A stretch of DNA of 64,000 nt from Shimia sp040370365 (GCF_040370365.1 NZ_BAABWQ010000002.1:372001-436000), one strand, 5' to 3'. Positions 17,809 through 27,328 are shown, counted from the stretch's first letter. A program made the numbers and translations. Notes: a model not told the origin generated them from the sequence alone.

Positions 17809-19356
17809 ATGACCACACCGCTACTCTCAATCTCGGGATTGACCAAGACATATCCTGGGGTGGTGGCCAATGATGATGTGTCCTTTGATATTGGTCCCAA
17901 CGAAGTGCACGCGCTGCTTGGCGAAAATGGCGCCGGAAAATCCACGCTGGTCAAAATGATCTACGGCCTTGTGAAACCCGACAGCGGCACCATGACTTGG
18001 CAGGGCCAACACTTTGCGCCGCCAGAGCCCAAAGCCGCTCGCGCCACCGGCGTCGCCATGGTGTTTCAGCATTTCTCCCTGTTTGACGCACTCAACGTGG
18101 CAGAGAACGTCGCACTTGGCATGGAAAACCCACCCGCCATGAACGATCTCGCCCGCCGCATCCGCGAGGTCAGCGAGACATACGGCCTGCCGCTTGATCC
18201 TGACCGCACCGTGGGCGACCTCTCCGCAGGCGAACGTCAGCGCGTGGAAATCATCCGCTGCCTGCTGCAAGACCCCAAACTGCTGATCATGGATGAACCC
18301 ACCTCAGTTCTGACCCCACAGGAGGTCGAAATCCTGTTTGAGACCCTCAACAAGCTGAAATCCGAGGGCACCTCTATCCTTTACATTTCTCACAAGCTTG
18401 AAGAAATTCGCACGCTGTGTGACCACGCCACCATTCTGCGCCTCGGCAAGAACGTCGGCGAATGTGTACCTGCGGAGACGTCGGCGCGCGATATGGCGGA
18501 AATGATGGTTGGAGACACACTTCAAACCCCAACCCGCGCCGCAGAGAAGGCGGGCGAGGTTGTGCTGGATGTGTCAGGCCTGTCGCTGAAACCATCCAAT
18601 CCATTTGGCACCACGCTCAAAAACATCCACTTCACCGTTCGTGCGGGCGAAATCCTTGGGCTGGGCGGTGTCGCAGGCAACGGTCAAGACGAACTTCTGG
18701 CCGCCTTGTCTGGCGAGGCGCTCACACCAGCGGATGCGATCAAAGTCAAAGGCGAAGACGTCGGCAACCTCGGCCCCAATGCCCGGCGTGAACGTGGCAT
18801 CCTTGCCGCGCCAGAAGAGCGCCTCGGCCACGCCGCCGCACCAGACATGAGCCTCACCGAAAATGCGCTTCTGACGGGTGGCATTCGTGAGAAATTGACA
18901 TCAAATGGCTTTGTGAACTGGTCCAGCGCCACTGAGTTTGCGCAGAAGATCATCGAGCGGTTTGACGTCCGCACTCCCGGCACCCATGTTGCTGCGCGCG
19001 CGCTGTCAGGCGGCAACCTGCAGAAATTTGTGATCGGCCGCGAAGTGCTGCAACGCCCCGAGGTGCTGGTGGTCAACCAACCCACATGGGGTGTGGACGC
19101 CGCCGCAGCCGCCGCGATCCGTCAGGCGCTGCTGGATCTCGCCGCAGGCGGCGCTGCGATTGTGGTGATCTCCCAAGACCTTGATGAGCTCATGGAAATC
19201 TCTGACCGCTTCGGCGCGCTCAACGAGGGCCGCATGTCCGACATCCGCCCCGCCGCCGGGCTCAGCATTGACGAAATTGGCCTGATGATGGGCGGCGCCC
19301 ACGGCATGGAAGTCGCCCACGTTGGCGCAGAAGATCAAGAAGGAGCAGGCGCATGA
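17809..19356 (+). CDS. BMP-type (nucleoside) ABC transporter ATP-binding protein
   Basis: A 515-residue tandem ATPase like the RbsA/NupA type. The first half has Walker A GENGAGKST (about residues 38-46), signature LSAGERQRVEI and Walker B LLIMDEPTS. The second half has a degenerate Walker A (GVAGNGQDEL), signature LSGGNLQKF and VLVVNQPTWGVD. It energises import of purine nucleosides or related solutes in BMP-dependent systems. I chose ATG 17809, preceded by GGGGGA; an ATG 20 codons upstream (17749) has no ribosome site. It overlaps the first permease by four bases. Confidence 0.92.
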   Translation: MTTPLLSISGLTKTYPGVVANDDVSFDIGPNEVHALLGENGAGKSTLVKMIYGLVKPDSGTMTWQGQHFAPPEPKAARATGVAMVFQHFSLFDALNVAENVALGMENPPAMNDLARRIREVSETYGLPLDPDRTVGDLSAGERQRVEIIRCLLQDPKLLIMDEPTSVLTPQEVEILFETLNKLKSEGTSILYISHKLEEIRTLCDHATILRLGKNVGECVPAETSARDMAEMMVGDTLQTPTRAAEKAGEVVLDVSGLSLKPSNPFGTTLKNIHFTVRAGEILGLGGVAGNGQDELLAALSGEALTPADAIKVKGEDVGNLGPNARRERGILAAPEERLGHAAAPDMSLTENALLTGGIREKLTSNGFVNWSSATEFAQKIIERFDVRTPGTHVAARALSGGNLQKFVIGREVLQRPEVLVVNQPTWGVDAAAAAAIRQALLDLAAGGAAIVVISQDLDELMEISDRFGALNEGRMSDIRPAAGLSIDEIGLMMGGAHGMEVAHVGAEDQEGAGA

Positions 19357-20432
19357 TCGCGCTACAAAAACGCCCCACCCCGTCGCGCGCCCTATCGCTG
19401 GCCACCCCAATCATCGCGGTGATCATCACTATGATCATGGGCGGCATTCTTTTTGCCGTGCTTGGCAAAAACCCGTTTGAGGCCATTCGCACCATTTTCT
19501 ACGATCCGGTTTTTGGGGAGTTCGCCTTCTACTACCGCCCACAGCTATTGGTCAAAGCCGCCCCTCTGGTGCTGATCGCCATTGGCCTCTCTCTGGGCTT
19601 CAAGGCAGGCATCTGGAACATCGGCGCCGAAGGCCAATACATCATGGGCGCGATCTGCGGCGCGGCTGTCGGTCTTGCGGTCTATCCCACGGAAAGCCGC
19701 CTGATCTTCCCGGTAATGATCCTTGCGGGCGCGTTTGGTGGCTGGGCTTGGGGCATGATCCCCGCGCTTTTGAAGGTCCGCTTTGGCACCAATGAAATCC
19801 TTGTATCTCTGATGCTGGTCTATGTGGCGGAACAGTTCCTCGCCTCCATGTCACTGGGCCTGTTGCGCAACCCAGAAGGCCACGGCTTTCCGGGCTCCCG
19901 CAACTTCGGCGACTACCCCGCCGCCAGCAGCTGGATCAACGAAGCCGTCGGCCTGCACTGGGGCATGGCCTTTGCCTTCATCGCAGTGATCTTTGCCTAT
20001 GTGCTGCTCAACCGGCACATTCTTGGCTTCAACATCCGCCTCACCGGCGAAGCCCCCCGCGCGGCGCGGTTTGCGGGCGTGAACCCCACCCGCCTGATCC
20101 TCTTTTGCCTCGGAACGTCCGGCGCACTGGCCGGTTTGGCCGGCATGTTTGAGGTCACCGGCCCCTCAGGACAGGTCAACATCGACTTTGCCTCAGGCTA
20201 CGGATTCACCGCCATCATTGTCGCCTTCCTCGGCCGCCTGCACCCGGTCGGCATCTTGCTCGCAGCCCTGCTCATGGCGCTGACCTACGTTGGCGGTGAT
20301 CTGGCCCAAGGCAACCTCGGCCTGCCTTCGGCCGCCATTCAGGTCTTCCAAGGTATGCTGCTGTTCTTCCTGCTCGCACTTGATCTGCTCACCAACTACC
20401 GCGTTGTGCTGAAAACAAAGGGAGCCGCGTGA
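19353..20432 (+). CDS. BMP-type ABC transporter permease 1
   Basis: A 359-residue membrane protein of the branched-chain/ribose-type permease family (BPD_transp_2), with about nine to ten hydrophobic helices and the conserved stretch GFKAGIWNIGAEGQYIMGA near residue 70 and GFTAIIVAFLGRLHPVGILLAA near 290. It pairs with the second permease to form the channel. Start ATG overlaps the ATPase stop by four bases; its stop TGA overlaps the start of the next small gene by one base. Confidence 0.92.
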   Translation: MIALQKRPTPSRALSLATPIIAVIITMIMGGILFAVLGKNPFEAIRTIFYDPVFGEFAFYYRPQLLVKAAPLVLIAIGLSLGFKAGIWNIGAEGQYIMGAICGAAVGLAVYPTESRLIFPVMILAGAFGGWAWGMIPALLKVRFGTNEILVSLMLVYVAEQFLASMSLGLLRNPEGHGFPGSRNFGDYPAASSWINEAVGLHWGMAFAFIAVIFAYVLLNRHILGFNIRLTGEAPRAARFAGVNPTRLILFCLGTSGALAGLAGMFEVTGPSGQVNIDFASGYGFTAIIVAFLGRLHPVGILLAALLMALTYVGGDLAQGNLGLPSAAIQVFQGMLLFFLLALDLLTNYRVVLKTKGAA

Positions 20433-20824
20433 TGTCCGCCCAAGGAACAAACGTTAGGCCAATTGAAGCACTAATAAACGCTGCTGTGCTCTGCATCGGC
20501 ATCCTATGTGGTTACATGTATACTTGGCTTCTTGCATCAGCGAACAGCTTCAATGAATTTGCGTTTTGGCTTGGGGTACTCGCATTTTTTTACCTCGTGA
20601 ACCTTCCGTTCCTACTGGCCTTTCAACACTCTCCGAAGTTTTTTCGTTGGGCCAAACGCAAAGTAACCGGAGCCGTGGCAAGGCCAGTCAACGAAGAAAA
20701 AGCGGCAAAAGACAAAGCGCGACAAGCGCTGTCCGTCAAAAATTTTTACGTCGGCCTAGCGATTGGTGTGCTCGCTCGGTTCGCCCGGATCTTCTACCTA
20801 AAACTCATCGGAGGAGCCGCCTAA
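20432..20824 (+). CDS. Small membrane protein inserted in the ABC operon
   Basis: A 130-residue protein with two strong hydrophobic segments in the first half (ALINAAVLCIGILCGYMYTWLL and FWLGVLAFFYLVNLPFLLA), a basic/acidic middle (RPVNEEKAAKDKARQ) and a weaker hydrophobic C-terminus. I do not recognise the family. It overlaps both neighbours by one base (TGATG and TAATG), so it is fully embedded in the operon. Its wording in codons is visibly more A/T rich than the permeases. BMP-type operons normally place the two permease genes back to back. The ATG at 20432 is preferred to GTG 20429 because of the GGGAG spacing. Confidence 0.72.
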   Translation: MSAQGTNVRPIEALINAAVLCIGILCGYMYTWLLASANSFNEFAFWLGVLAFFYLVNLPFLLAFQHSPKFFRWAKRKVTGAVARPVNEEKAAKDKARQALSVKNFYVGLAIGVLARFARIFYLKLIGGAA

Positions 20825-21744
20825 TGGACCTTTCCGCCATCAACCCCGTCCTGCTGATCGCCTCTCTGATGGTTGCCGCCACCCCGCTGCTTCTGGCCGC
20901 CATCGGTGAACTCGTCGTGGAAAAATCCGGCGTGCTCAACCTCGGTGTCGAAGGCATGATGATCATCGGCGCCATTTCGGGCTTTGCCATCGCGGTGCAA
21001 ACCTCCTCTCCAATGCTAGGCTATTTGGCCGCGATTTTTGCGGGTGCAGTAATTTCTCTTCTTTTTGCCTTCCTGACCCAGTTTGCATTGGCAAACCAGG
21101 TGGCCTCCGGTCTGGCGCTCACGCTCTTTGGCCTCGGTCTCTCAGCATTGATGGGCAAAACATTTGTCGGACTGAAACCTCCAGAAACAGAACGGTTAGA
21201 TATTCCGGTGCTTTCGGATATTCCGGTTCTTGGACCGATCCTCTTCTCTCACGACCCTGTGCTCTATGTCGGCGTCGTCCTCACCGCTGCTGTCTGGTGG
21301 TTTCTGAAATACTCGCGCGGCGGGCTGATCCTGCGCGCTGTGGGCGAAAGCCATGACGCCGCCCATGCGCTGGGATATAACGTGATCCGCGTGCGCATTC
21401 TGGCGATCATGTTCGGTGGCGCCTGCGCAGGTCTTGGCGGCGCCTATATTTCGCTCATTCGTGTACCACAATGGACCGAAGGCATGACCGCGGGCATCGG
21501 CTGGATCGCCTTGGCCCTTGTGGTGTTCGCGAGCTGGAAGCCATGGCGCGTTCTATTGGGTGCCTATCTTTTTGGCGGCATCAACGTGTTGCAACTCAAT
21601 CTTCAGGCCGCAGGCATTGCAATTCCGGTCGAATATTTGGCAATGTCGCCTTATCTTATAACCATCTTGGTGCTCGTCATCATGTCGGCTGACAAAAGCG
21701 GTGCACCCGCCGCGCTCGGCCGCACCTTCCACGCCTCTCAATGA
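20824..21744 (+). CDS. BMP-type ABC transporter permease 2
   Basis: A 306-residue permease of the BPD_transp_2 family. It has the conserved GELVVEKSGVLNLGVEGMMIIGA segment near residue 30 and ILAIMFGGACAGLGGAYISL near 200. Start is the ATG that overlaps the preceding stop by one base (TAATG). With permease 1, the ATPase and the downstream binding protein it completes a nucleoside-type importer. Confidence 0.92.
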   Translation: MDLSAINPVLLIASLMVAATPLLLAAIGELVVEKSGVLNLGVEGMMIIGAISGFAIAVQTSSPMLGYLAAIFAGAVISLLFAFLTQFALANQVASGLALTLFGLGLSALMGKTFVGLKPPETERLDIPVLSDIPVLGPILFSHDPVLYVGVVLTAAVWWFLKYSRGGLILRAVGESHDAAHALGYNVIRVRILAIMFGGACAGLGGAYISLIRVPQWTEGMTAGIGWIALALVVFASWKPWRVLLGAYLFGGINVLQLNLQAAGIAIPVEYLAMSPYLITILVLVIMSADKSGAPAALGRTFHASQ

Positions 21745-21787
21745 GGCACACAACAAAAAACTGCTACCAACAGGGGGAATTCCCGAA

Positions 21788-22867
21788 ATGAAACTGACCA
21801 AACTTCTGACCGGCGCTACAATGGCGCTGGGTCTTGCGACCACTGCCATGGCCGACACCACCAAAGTGGGTTTTGTCTACGTAGGCCCCGTGGGCGACGG
21901 CGGCTGGACCTATGAGCACGACCAAGGCCGCAAGGCTGTGGTTGAGGCGTTTGGCGACAAGGTTGAAACCACCTTTGTTGAGAACGTTCCAGAAGGGGCC
22001 GATGCTGAGCGTGTGATCACTCAGATGGCGCTGCAAGGCGCAGACCTGATCTTCACCACCTCTTTTGGCTATATGGATCCAACCATCAACGTTGCCAAAA
22101 AATTCCCTAAGGTGAAGTTTGAGCACGCCACTGGCTACAAACAGGCTGACAACGTGTCCGTCTACTCCGCACGCTTTTACGAAGGCCGCGCAGTTCAGGG
22201 CCACATCGCAGGCCAGATGACCAAGACCAACAAAATTGGCTACATCGCCTCCTTCCCAATTCCAGAAGTGATCCGTGGCATCAACTCCGCCTACATCCAC
22301 GCTAAGGCTGTGAACCCAGACATCGAATTCTCCATCATCTGGGCCTACACTTGGTTTGACCCCGCCAAAGAAGCGGACGCGGCCAAAGCGCTGATCGAAC
22401 AAGGCGCCGACGTGATCCTGCAGCACACCGACTCCACGGCACCACAAGCTGCGGCACAAGCTGCTGGCAACGTGATCACATTTGGTCAGGCCTCTGACAT
22501 GTCCGAATACGCTCCGTTCCCACGTGTGTCCTCCATCATCGATGACTGGGGCCCCTACTACGTGGCACGCACCCAGGCCGTCATGGACGGCACATGGGAA
22601 TCTGTTTCCACATGGGACGGCATTGGCGCCGGCATGGTTGGCATCGGTGAAATCTCCGACGCAGTTCCAGCAGAGATCAAAGCCTCCGCAATGGAAATGG
22701 TCGCAGCACTCGCAGACGGCTCCTACCACGCCTTCACCGGCCCGCTAAACAAGCAGGACGGCTCTGCATGGTTGGCCGAAGGTGAAACCGCACAAGACTA
22801 CAGCGACGACGGTCTGGCTGGCATGAACTTCTACGTTGAAGGCATCACCGCCGAGATCCCGAACTAA
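21788..22867 (+). CDS. BMP family ABC transporter substrate-binding protein
   Basis: A 359-residue periplasmic binding protein of the BMP/Med/PnrA family. A signal peptide (MKLTKLLTGATMALGLATTAMA) precedes TTKVGFVYVGPVGDGGWTYEHDQGR, the typical N-terminal motif. The TSFGYMD, YSARFYEGR and QHTDST segments match the ligand pocket region of purine-nucleoside binders, though BMP proteins also bind other ligands. The ATG has GGGGGA upstream. It ends in a strong terminator, which closes the operon. Confidence 0.92.
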   Translation: MKLTKLLTGATMALGLATTAMADTTKVGFVYVGPVGDGGWTYEHDQGRKAVVEAFGDKVETTFVENVPEGADAERVITQMALQGADLIFTTSFGYMDPTINVAKKFPKVKFEHATGYKQADNVSVYSARFYEGRAVQGHIAGQMTKTNKIGYIASFPIPEVIRGINSAYIHAKAVNPDIEFSIIWAYTWFDPAKEADAAKALIEQGADVILQHTDSTAPQAAAQAAGNVITFGQASDMSEYAPFPRVSSIIDDWGPYYVARTQAVMDGTWESVSTWDGIGAGMVGIGEISDAVPAEIKASAMEMVAALADGSYHAFTGPLNKQDGSAWLAEGETAQDYSDDGLAGMNFYVEGITAEIPN

Positions 22868-22890
22868 GTGGATCGCTCTTTAACTATCTC

Positions 22891-22921
22891 AAAGGCCCGC
22901 CTCATCGGCGGGCCTTTTTTA
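22891..22921 (+). terminator. Rho-independent terminator of the ABC operon
   Basis: Stem AAAGGCCCGCC/GGCGGGCCTTT with loop TCAT and a run of T, 23 bases after the BMP gene. Confidence 0.92.
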
Positions 22922-23057
22922 GTATCTCTGCGCGTCACAACTTTTCGGCCTCCAGTACCGCCTTCATCTGGCGAAACCGGCTAACAGCAGATCGCACGGC
23001 AAATCACCGTTCAAGACGTAGACGGCCTATTGCGGCCGACCGATGACCAAAACTGAC

Positions 23058-24368
23058 CTACAAGGCGACCTGATACCCAAACTGAATGCCATAGTCCTTC
23101 GTGTCTTCGAGCAACTTCCCTGCATCAAAGTCAATTCTCAACACGCCGCCACCGATGGCCTGACGAAGACCAAGCCCCACCCGCGGTGCGGTAAATTGGC
23201 TTCGACCCAACAGACTGTCATCAATTCGGCTGTGTTCCAGCGCGAGGCTGGCATAGGGCGCGAGCCCCCCTATCTGTCGCGGCACCAAAGCCACACTGGC
23301 CCCCACACTTGCAGTCCAAGCCTTTAGTGATCGCGCGTCAACGGGGACGCCGCCTGAAAAATGTGGCGGCTGGTCATCGGAAAACCCGCTGAGCCGCAAG
23401 AACGGAGCCACGTCTAACGATGGCAACGCAATCGCGCCATATAGGGAAAGCCCACCACTCAACCGCGTCGAGCGAAACTGGGCGCTGTCGACTGTAAATT
23501 CCGGCTCCGCGTAGCTTGCATGCCCTTCCAGTGTCAGGTTGTGCGCAAGGCTCGCTGCGAAATAGGGACCGATGCTATAAGACTGGTCCTGAATGGTCGT
23601 GCCGGGACCGTTTACCACATTCAGGGCACCATAGTGCAAAGCAGCCCCGACAAGCGCGGTGCCACCTGGAAGCAAAACGTCTGAGCCCGCAGCTAATGCG
23701 TCATGGTGACCATCCAGCCCACCGTCCAGGACTCTTCGCTCCGCCGAAAACCAAGCATTCCATGGCGAAACCGTGCCACCTGCGAGTGCTTCTGTGGACA
23801 GAAATACCTCATTTCGGCTGACGGCCTCCGTCGATCTCTGTCCCAAACGAATGCTGGTATTGCGCTGCAAGGCGCTCATGGTGCTGCCGATGTGTGCACT
23901 GGCGCTGGCTTTGACCAAGTTGCCAAAAGTCTGCCTCCAGTAAGCAACATTACGAGCTGGAACGCAATTTGCGTTCGCTTTGTACCAGAGATGTTCACCG
24001 GTCGCGTTTTCAAACAATAGTACGTAGTCGCCGTCGTCCAAGGCTTCAAAGGTGAATACATCCCCGGGGTTCACCGTTTCGCGGTGACGCGTACCGCCTT
24101 TTTCCCGAAAATCAAAACTCAGCGTCCCTTCCCCGAAGAACTGAAATGTCATCAGGTCATGCTTGGACAAGGGGATCGTAAATCTGGCCACTTCGCCTGC
24201 TGAGGCCGCAATATCCATTTCATATTGTGCCTCGGAATCATAACATCGCCACATTCCGTAGTCGCTAACATTGGTGCTGGCGTGCGTTTGCATGGCAAAG
24301 GCGCTCAGCACCACCGCAACACCTGCAGAAATCAACAGGCTATCAAACCTTTTTAAAATCAATGACAT
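23058..24368 (-). CDS. Autotransporter-type outer-membrane barrel protein, copy 1
   Basis: A 436-residue exported protein: signal peptide ending near MQTHA, an N-terminal beta-rich region of about 130 residues with two Cys (MWRCYDSE and NANCVPA), then a roughly 260-residue C-terminal region of amphipathic strands like an autotransporter barrel (NAWFSAERR start, SLALEHSRIDDSL, KDYGIQFGYQVAL end). It is clearly paralogous to the protein encoded from 28669 to 27329. The passenger is too short for a typical adhesin. The ATG at 24368 has GGGGAG seven bases upstream. Function is unknown. Confidence 0.8.
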   Translation of the reverse strand: MSLILKRFDSLLISAGVAVVLSAFAMQTHASTNVSDYGMWRCYDSEAQYEMDIAASAGEVARFTIPLSKHDLMTFQFFGEGTLSFDFREKGGTRHRETVNPGDVFTFEALDDGDYVLLFENATGEHLWYKANANCVPARNVAYWRQTFGNLVKASASAHIGSTMSALQRNTSIRLGQRSTEAVSRNEVFLSTEALAGGTVSPWNAWFSAERRVLDGGLDGHHDALAAGSDVLLPGGTALVGAALHYGALNVVNGPGTTIQDQSYSIGPYFAASLAHNLTLEGHASYAEPEFTVDSAQFRSTRLSGGLSLYGAIALPSLDVAPFLRLSGFSDDQPPHFSGGVPVDARSLKAWTASVGASVALVPRQIGGLAPYASLALEHSRIDDSLLGRSQFTAPRVGLGLRQAIGGGVLRIDFDAGKLLEDTKDYGIQFGYQVAL

Positions 24369-24452
24369 GATTAAACTCCCCAAAAACACCACACTCTAGG
24401 GGCGAAATGACTTCGATACCCTTAATTCAAAGGAGAGTTCACAGAGTGCAAA

Positions 24453-24484
24453 AAGGCCCACCAATTTGGCGGGCCTTATTTTTA
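24453..24484. terminator. Terminator-like hairpin upstream of barrel copy 1
   Basis: AAGGCCC...GGGCCTT with a partly paired middle, flanked by T-rich runs on both strands. No gene ends here on either strand: it lies between two divergently transcribed genes. It could terminate a short upstream RNA or be left from an earlier gene order. Confidence 0.55.
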
Positions 24485-24640
24485 GTGTGCCAGACATATT
24501 TGGGGCCAAGAGACCTAAGTGATCGTGAAAACGAAACGCACTTGTCGTCCTAAGACAATTCTCCCGCGTCACAACACCGCCATTTGACAGCCGCCACCGC
24601 TTGCGCCCACAGTTATCACATACTCCAAAAGGATTTTGTG

Positions 24641-26425
24641 ATGACTCGTTTGACAGCCACGTTTGGCGGACTAGCACTGTACACCATTCTATCCGCGCCC
24701 CTTCTCGCCCAAGAGATCGCAGACACAATTTATTCCGGCGGCCCCATCCTCACCATCAACGACGCGGCCCCGCGCGCCGAGGCTGTGGCGGTGAAAGATG
24801 GCCGCATCCTGGCTGTTGGCGCGCGCGCCGATATGCTCGCGCATCAGGGCGATACCACTCAAGTGTTTGATCTGAACGGCCGCACGATGCTGCCGGGCTT
24901 TGTGGACAGCCACGGCCACGCTGTCATGGGCGGCTTGCAAGCGCTCTCCGCCAACCTGCTCGCGCCACCGGATGGCAAAGTACAAGACATCACCTCCCTG
25001 CAAGACACCCTGCGCACTTGGATCGCCGACAACCAAGCGGCCATCGCGGCGGCCAACCTCATTGTCGGCTTTGGCTATGACCAATCCCAACTGGCCGAGT
25101 TGCGCCACCCCACCAAAGAAGATCTCGACGCGGTCTCCCAAGACGTGCCGATCATCGTCGTGCATCAGTCCGGCCACTTCGGCGCGGCCAACTCTGCCGC
25201 ACTCGCCGCAGCTGACATCACCCGCGCCACCCCCATCCCGCCCGGTGGTGTGATCCGCTACGCTGACGATGGCACTCCCAATGGCGTGCTCGAAGAGAAC
25301 TCCTTTTTCCTTGTCTTAGGCAAACTGATGGGCGGCATTGGCGAAGAGGGTTTTAAAACCTTCGCCCGCGCTGGCACACAGCTCTGGGCCAGCTTTGGCT
25401 ACACCACTGCACAGGAAGGCCGTGCCACACCACAAGTGGCCGAAATCGCCCGCGCCGTAGCCGCCGCCGGAGACCTCCCGGTAGATCTCGCCGTTTACCC
25501 AGACGTGTTGGTTGATCGCGACTACATCTTGGCCAACAGATCAGACACTTATGAAAACGGCGTGCGCATCGCCGGGGCCAAACTCACCATCGACGGCTCT
25601 CCCCAAGGTTTCACCGCCTTGCGTGACCGCCCCTACTATGACCCCGTGGGCAGCTATCCGCCCGGCTACAAAGGCTACTCTGCCGCCAGCGAAGACCAAG
25701 TCAATGACGCCATCGAATGGGCGTTTGAAAACGACATACAAATCCTAACTCACGCCAATGGCGAAGGCGCCTCAGACATGCTGCTTTCCGCCATCAAGGC
25801 AGCCGAGGCCAAACACGGGATCGACGACAGGCGTCCGGTGCTGATCCACGGCCAATTCCTGCGCAAAGACCAAGTGGCGGAGATGCACGACCTCAATGTC
25901 TTCCCGTCGCTCTTTCCTATGCACACGTTTTATTGGGGCGACTGGCACCGTGATTTCACCGTCGGTCCCATCAATGCTGACAACATCTCCCCCACCGGCT
26001 GGGTGCGCGAACGCGGTATGATGTTTGGCACCCACCACGATGCGCCCGTCGCCTTCCCTGACAGCATGCGCGTGTTGTCCGCCACAGTCACCCGCCGCAC
26101 CCGATCCGGTGATATCCTCGGCCCTCATCAACGCGTGGACGTTATGACAGCACTTAAAGCCATGACCCTCTGGCCAGCCTATCAACACTTTGAAGAAGAC
26201 AACAAAGGCTCTATCGAAGTGGGTAAAATCGCGGATTTCGTGATCCTGTCTGACGACCCAACCGCCATCGACCCGGAGACGCTGGCAACCCTTAAGGTGC
26301 AGGTGACCATCAAGGAAGATCAGGAGATTTACCGCGCCACAGATGGCCCAAAGAAGGCAGAACTGATCCCACCGATGGGCCACCACGTTTTGGATGTCGC
26401 CCACGCCGCAACCCGCTCGAACTGA
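24641..26425 (+). CDS. Exported amidohydrolase family 3 protein
   Basis: A 594-residue amidohydrolase of the YtcJ/NfdA type (Amidohydro_3). An N-terminal signal sequence (LTATFGGLALYTILSAPLLAQ) indicates periplasmic location. The metal-binding DSHGHAVMGG near residue 89 and the HANGEGASDMLL segment (His near 373) are visible, and the C-terminal KIADFVILSDDP is typical. Relatives hydrolyse N-substituted formamides or related amides; the substrate here is unknown. ATG 24641 has AAGGA upstream. It lies next to the nucleoside-type importer and between the two barrel paralogues. Confidence 0.87.
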   Translation: MTRLTATFGGLALYTILSAPLLAQEIADTIYSGGPILTINDAAPRAEAVAVKDGRILAVGARADMLAHQGDTTQVFDLNGRTMLPGFVDSHGHAVMGGLQALSANLLAPPDGKVQDITSLQDTLRTWIADNQAAIAAANLIVGFGYDQSQLAELRHPTKEDLDAVSQDVPIIVVHQSGHFGAANSAALAAADITRATPIPPGGVIRYADDGTPNGVLEENSFFLVLGKLMGGIGEEGFKTFARAGTQLWASFGYTTAQEGRATPQVAEIARAVAAAGDLPVDLAVYPDVLVDRDYILANRSDTYENGVRIAGAKLTIDGSPQGFTALRDRPYYDPVGSYPPGYKGYSAASEDQVNDAIEWAFENDIQILTHANGEGASDMLLSAIKAAEAKHGIDDRRPVLIHGQFLRKDQVAEMHDLNVFPSLFPMHTFYWGDWHRDFTVGPINADNISPTGWVRERGMMFGTHHDAPVAFPDSMRVLSATVTRRTRSGDILGPHQRVDVMTALKAMTLWPAYQHFEEDNKGSIEVGKIADFVILSDDPTAIDPETLATLKVQVTIKEDQEIYRATDGPKKAELIPPMGHHVLDVAHAATRSN

Positions 26426-26566
26426 TGCCACCAAAAACATGACCAGACCGCCAGAGGGTCAGCTTCAGGTAAATCCCACACCGTCCTCACGGAAGTATCA
26501 CAAAAACGTTTTTTGTTTATTTTCAAATAATTGAAACACCCGCACTAACCTTTGGATTAGAAACCC

Positions 26567-26593
26567 TGATCCAAATGATCTGCACGCTCCGTA
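26567..26593 (+). promoter_or_regulatory. Possible ECF-type promoter of the fasciclin gene
   Basis: TGATCC and CGTA separated by 17 bases, about 30 bases before the fasciclin start. TGATCC is the -35 element reported for ECF11/ChrR-type sigma factors in alphaproteobacteria. The match is by eye only, and the spacing to the ribosome site leaves a short leader. Confidence 0.3.
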
Positions 26594-26624
26594 GCCTTAG
26601 CATCAACAATGGAGAGGAAAGATC

Positions 26625-27128
26625 ATGTTCAGACGCACCTTTATCGCGACGGTTTTGGGCACTGCAATCGCTGTCACTGGCGCAACTTTTGCGACTGCCG
26701 AGCACCATGGCAACAAGATGGATATCGTTGACACCGCCGTGGGCGCAGGAAGCTTCACAACGCTGGTTGCCGCTGTGAAAGCTGCAGGCTTGGTGCACAC
26801 TTTGAAAGGTGAAGGTCCGTTCACCGTGTTTGCCCCCACAGATGAGGCCTTCGCGGCGCTCCCCGAGGGCACAGTTGAAACGCTTCTGTTGCCGGAGAAC
26901 AAGGATCAGCTGGTTGCGATCCTCACCTACCACGTGGTGCCTGCCAAAGTGATGTCCGGCGACATCGCGGGCAAGAAAGCCCAAGTGCTCACGGTTGAGG
27001 GCGACCGTCTGAACGTGAACGCCCGAAATGGCGTGAAGGTAAACGACGCCAAAGTTGTGTCTGCGGACATCGGCGCGACCAATGGAGTGATCCATGTGAT
27101 CGACAAAGTGCTGATCCCCGGCAGCTAA
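26625..27128 (+). CDS. Fasciclin domain-containing exported protein
   Basis: A 167-residue protein with a signal peptide (FIATVLGTAIAVTGATFATA) and one fasciclin (FAS1) domain. The H1 and H2 motifs are clear: GPFTVFAPTDEAFAAL (about residues 64-79) and the C-terminal TNGVIHVIDKVLIP. FAS1 domains act in surface adhesion or stress-related envelope roles; the specific role here is unknown. Start ATG follows GGAGAGGAAAG. It appears to be a single-gene unit. Confidence 0.93.
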   Translation: MFRRTFIATVLGTAIAVTGATFATAEHHGNKMDIVDTAVGAGSFTTLVAAVKAAGLVHTLKGEGPFTVFAPTDEAFAALPEGTVETLLLPENKDQLVAILTYHVVPAKVMSGDIAGKKAQVLTVEGDRLNVNARNGVKVNDAKVVSADIGATNGVIHVIDKVLIPGS

Positions 27129-27144
27129 CCCGGCTCTCAAAAGT

Positions 27145-27174
27145 CATGCGGGCGCAGCGATATGCGCCCGCATG
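27145..27174 (+). terminator. Long inverted repeat after the fasciclin gene
   Basis: A perfect 12-bp inverted repeat, CATGCGGGCGCA and TGCGCCCGCATG, separated by six bases, 16 bases after the stop codon. There is no T-run, so it may act as an mRNA-stabilising hairpin or a weak terminator. Confidence 0.6.
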
Positions 27175-27328
27175 CGGGTGTCAAAAACTCCGCAAACAGC
27201 TCAACTTCATCCAATAGTCTTTGGGGTCCTACAGAAACTTCCCGGTTTCCAGATCCAGCGCCGATTGCCCGGACCTATTGTCGAAATGTGATAAGCTCAC
27301 GCTTACCAAATCGCTTCGTGTCGGTCGA

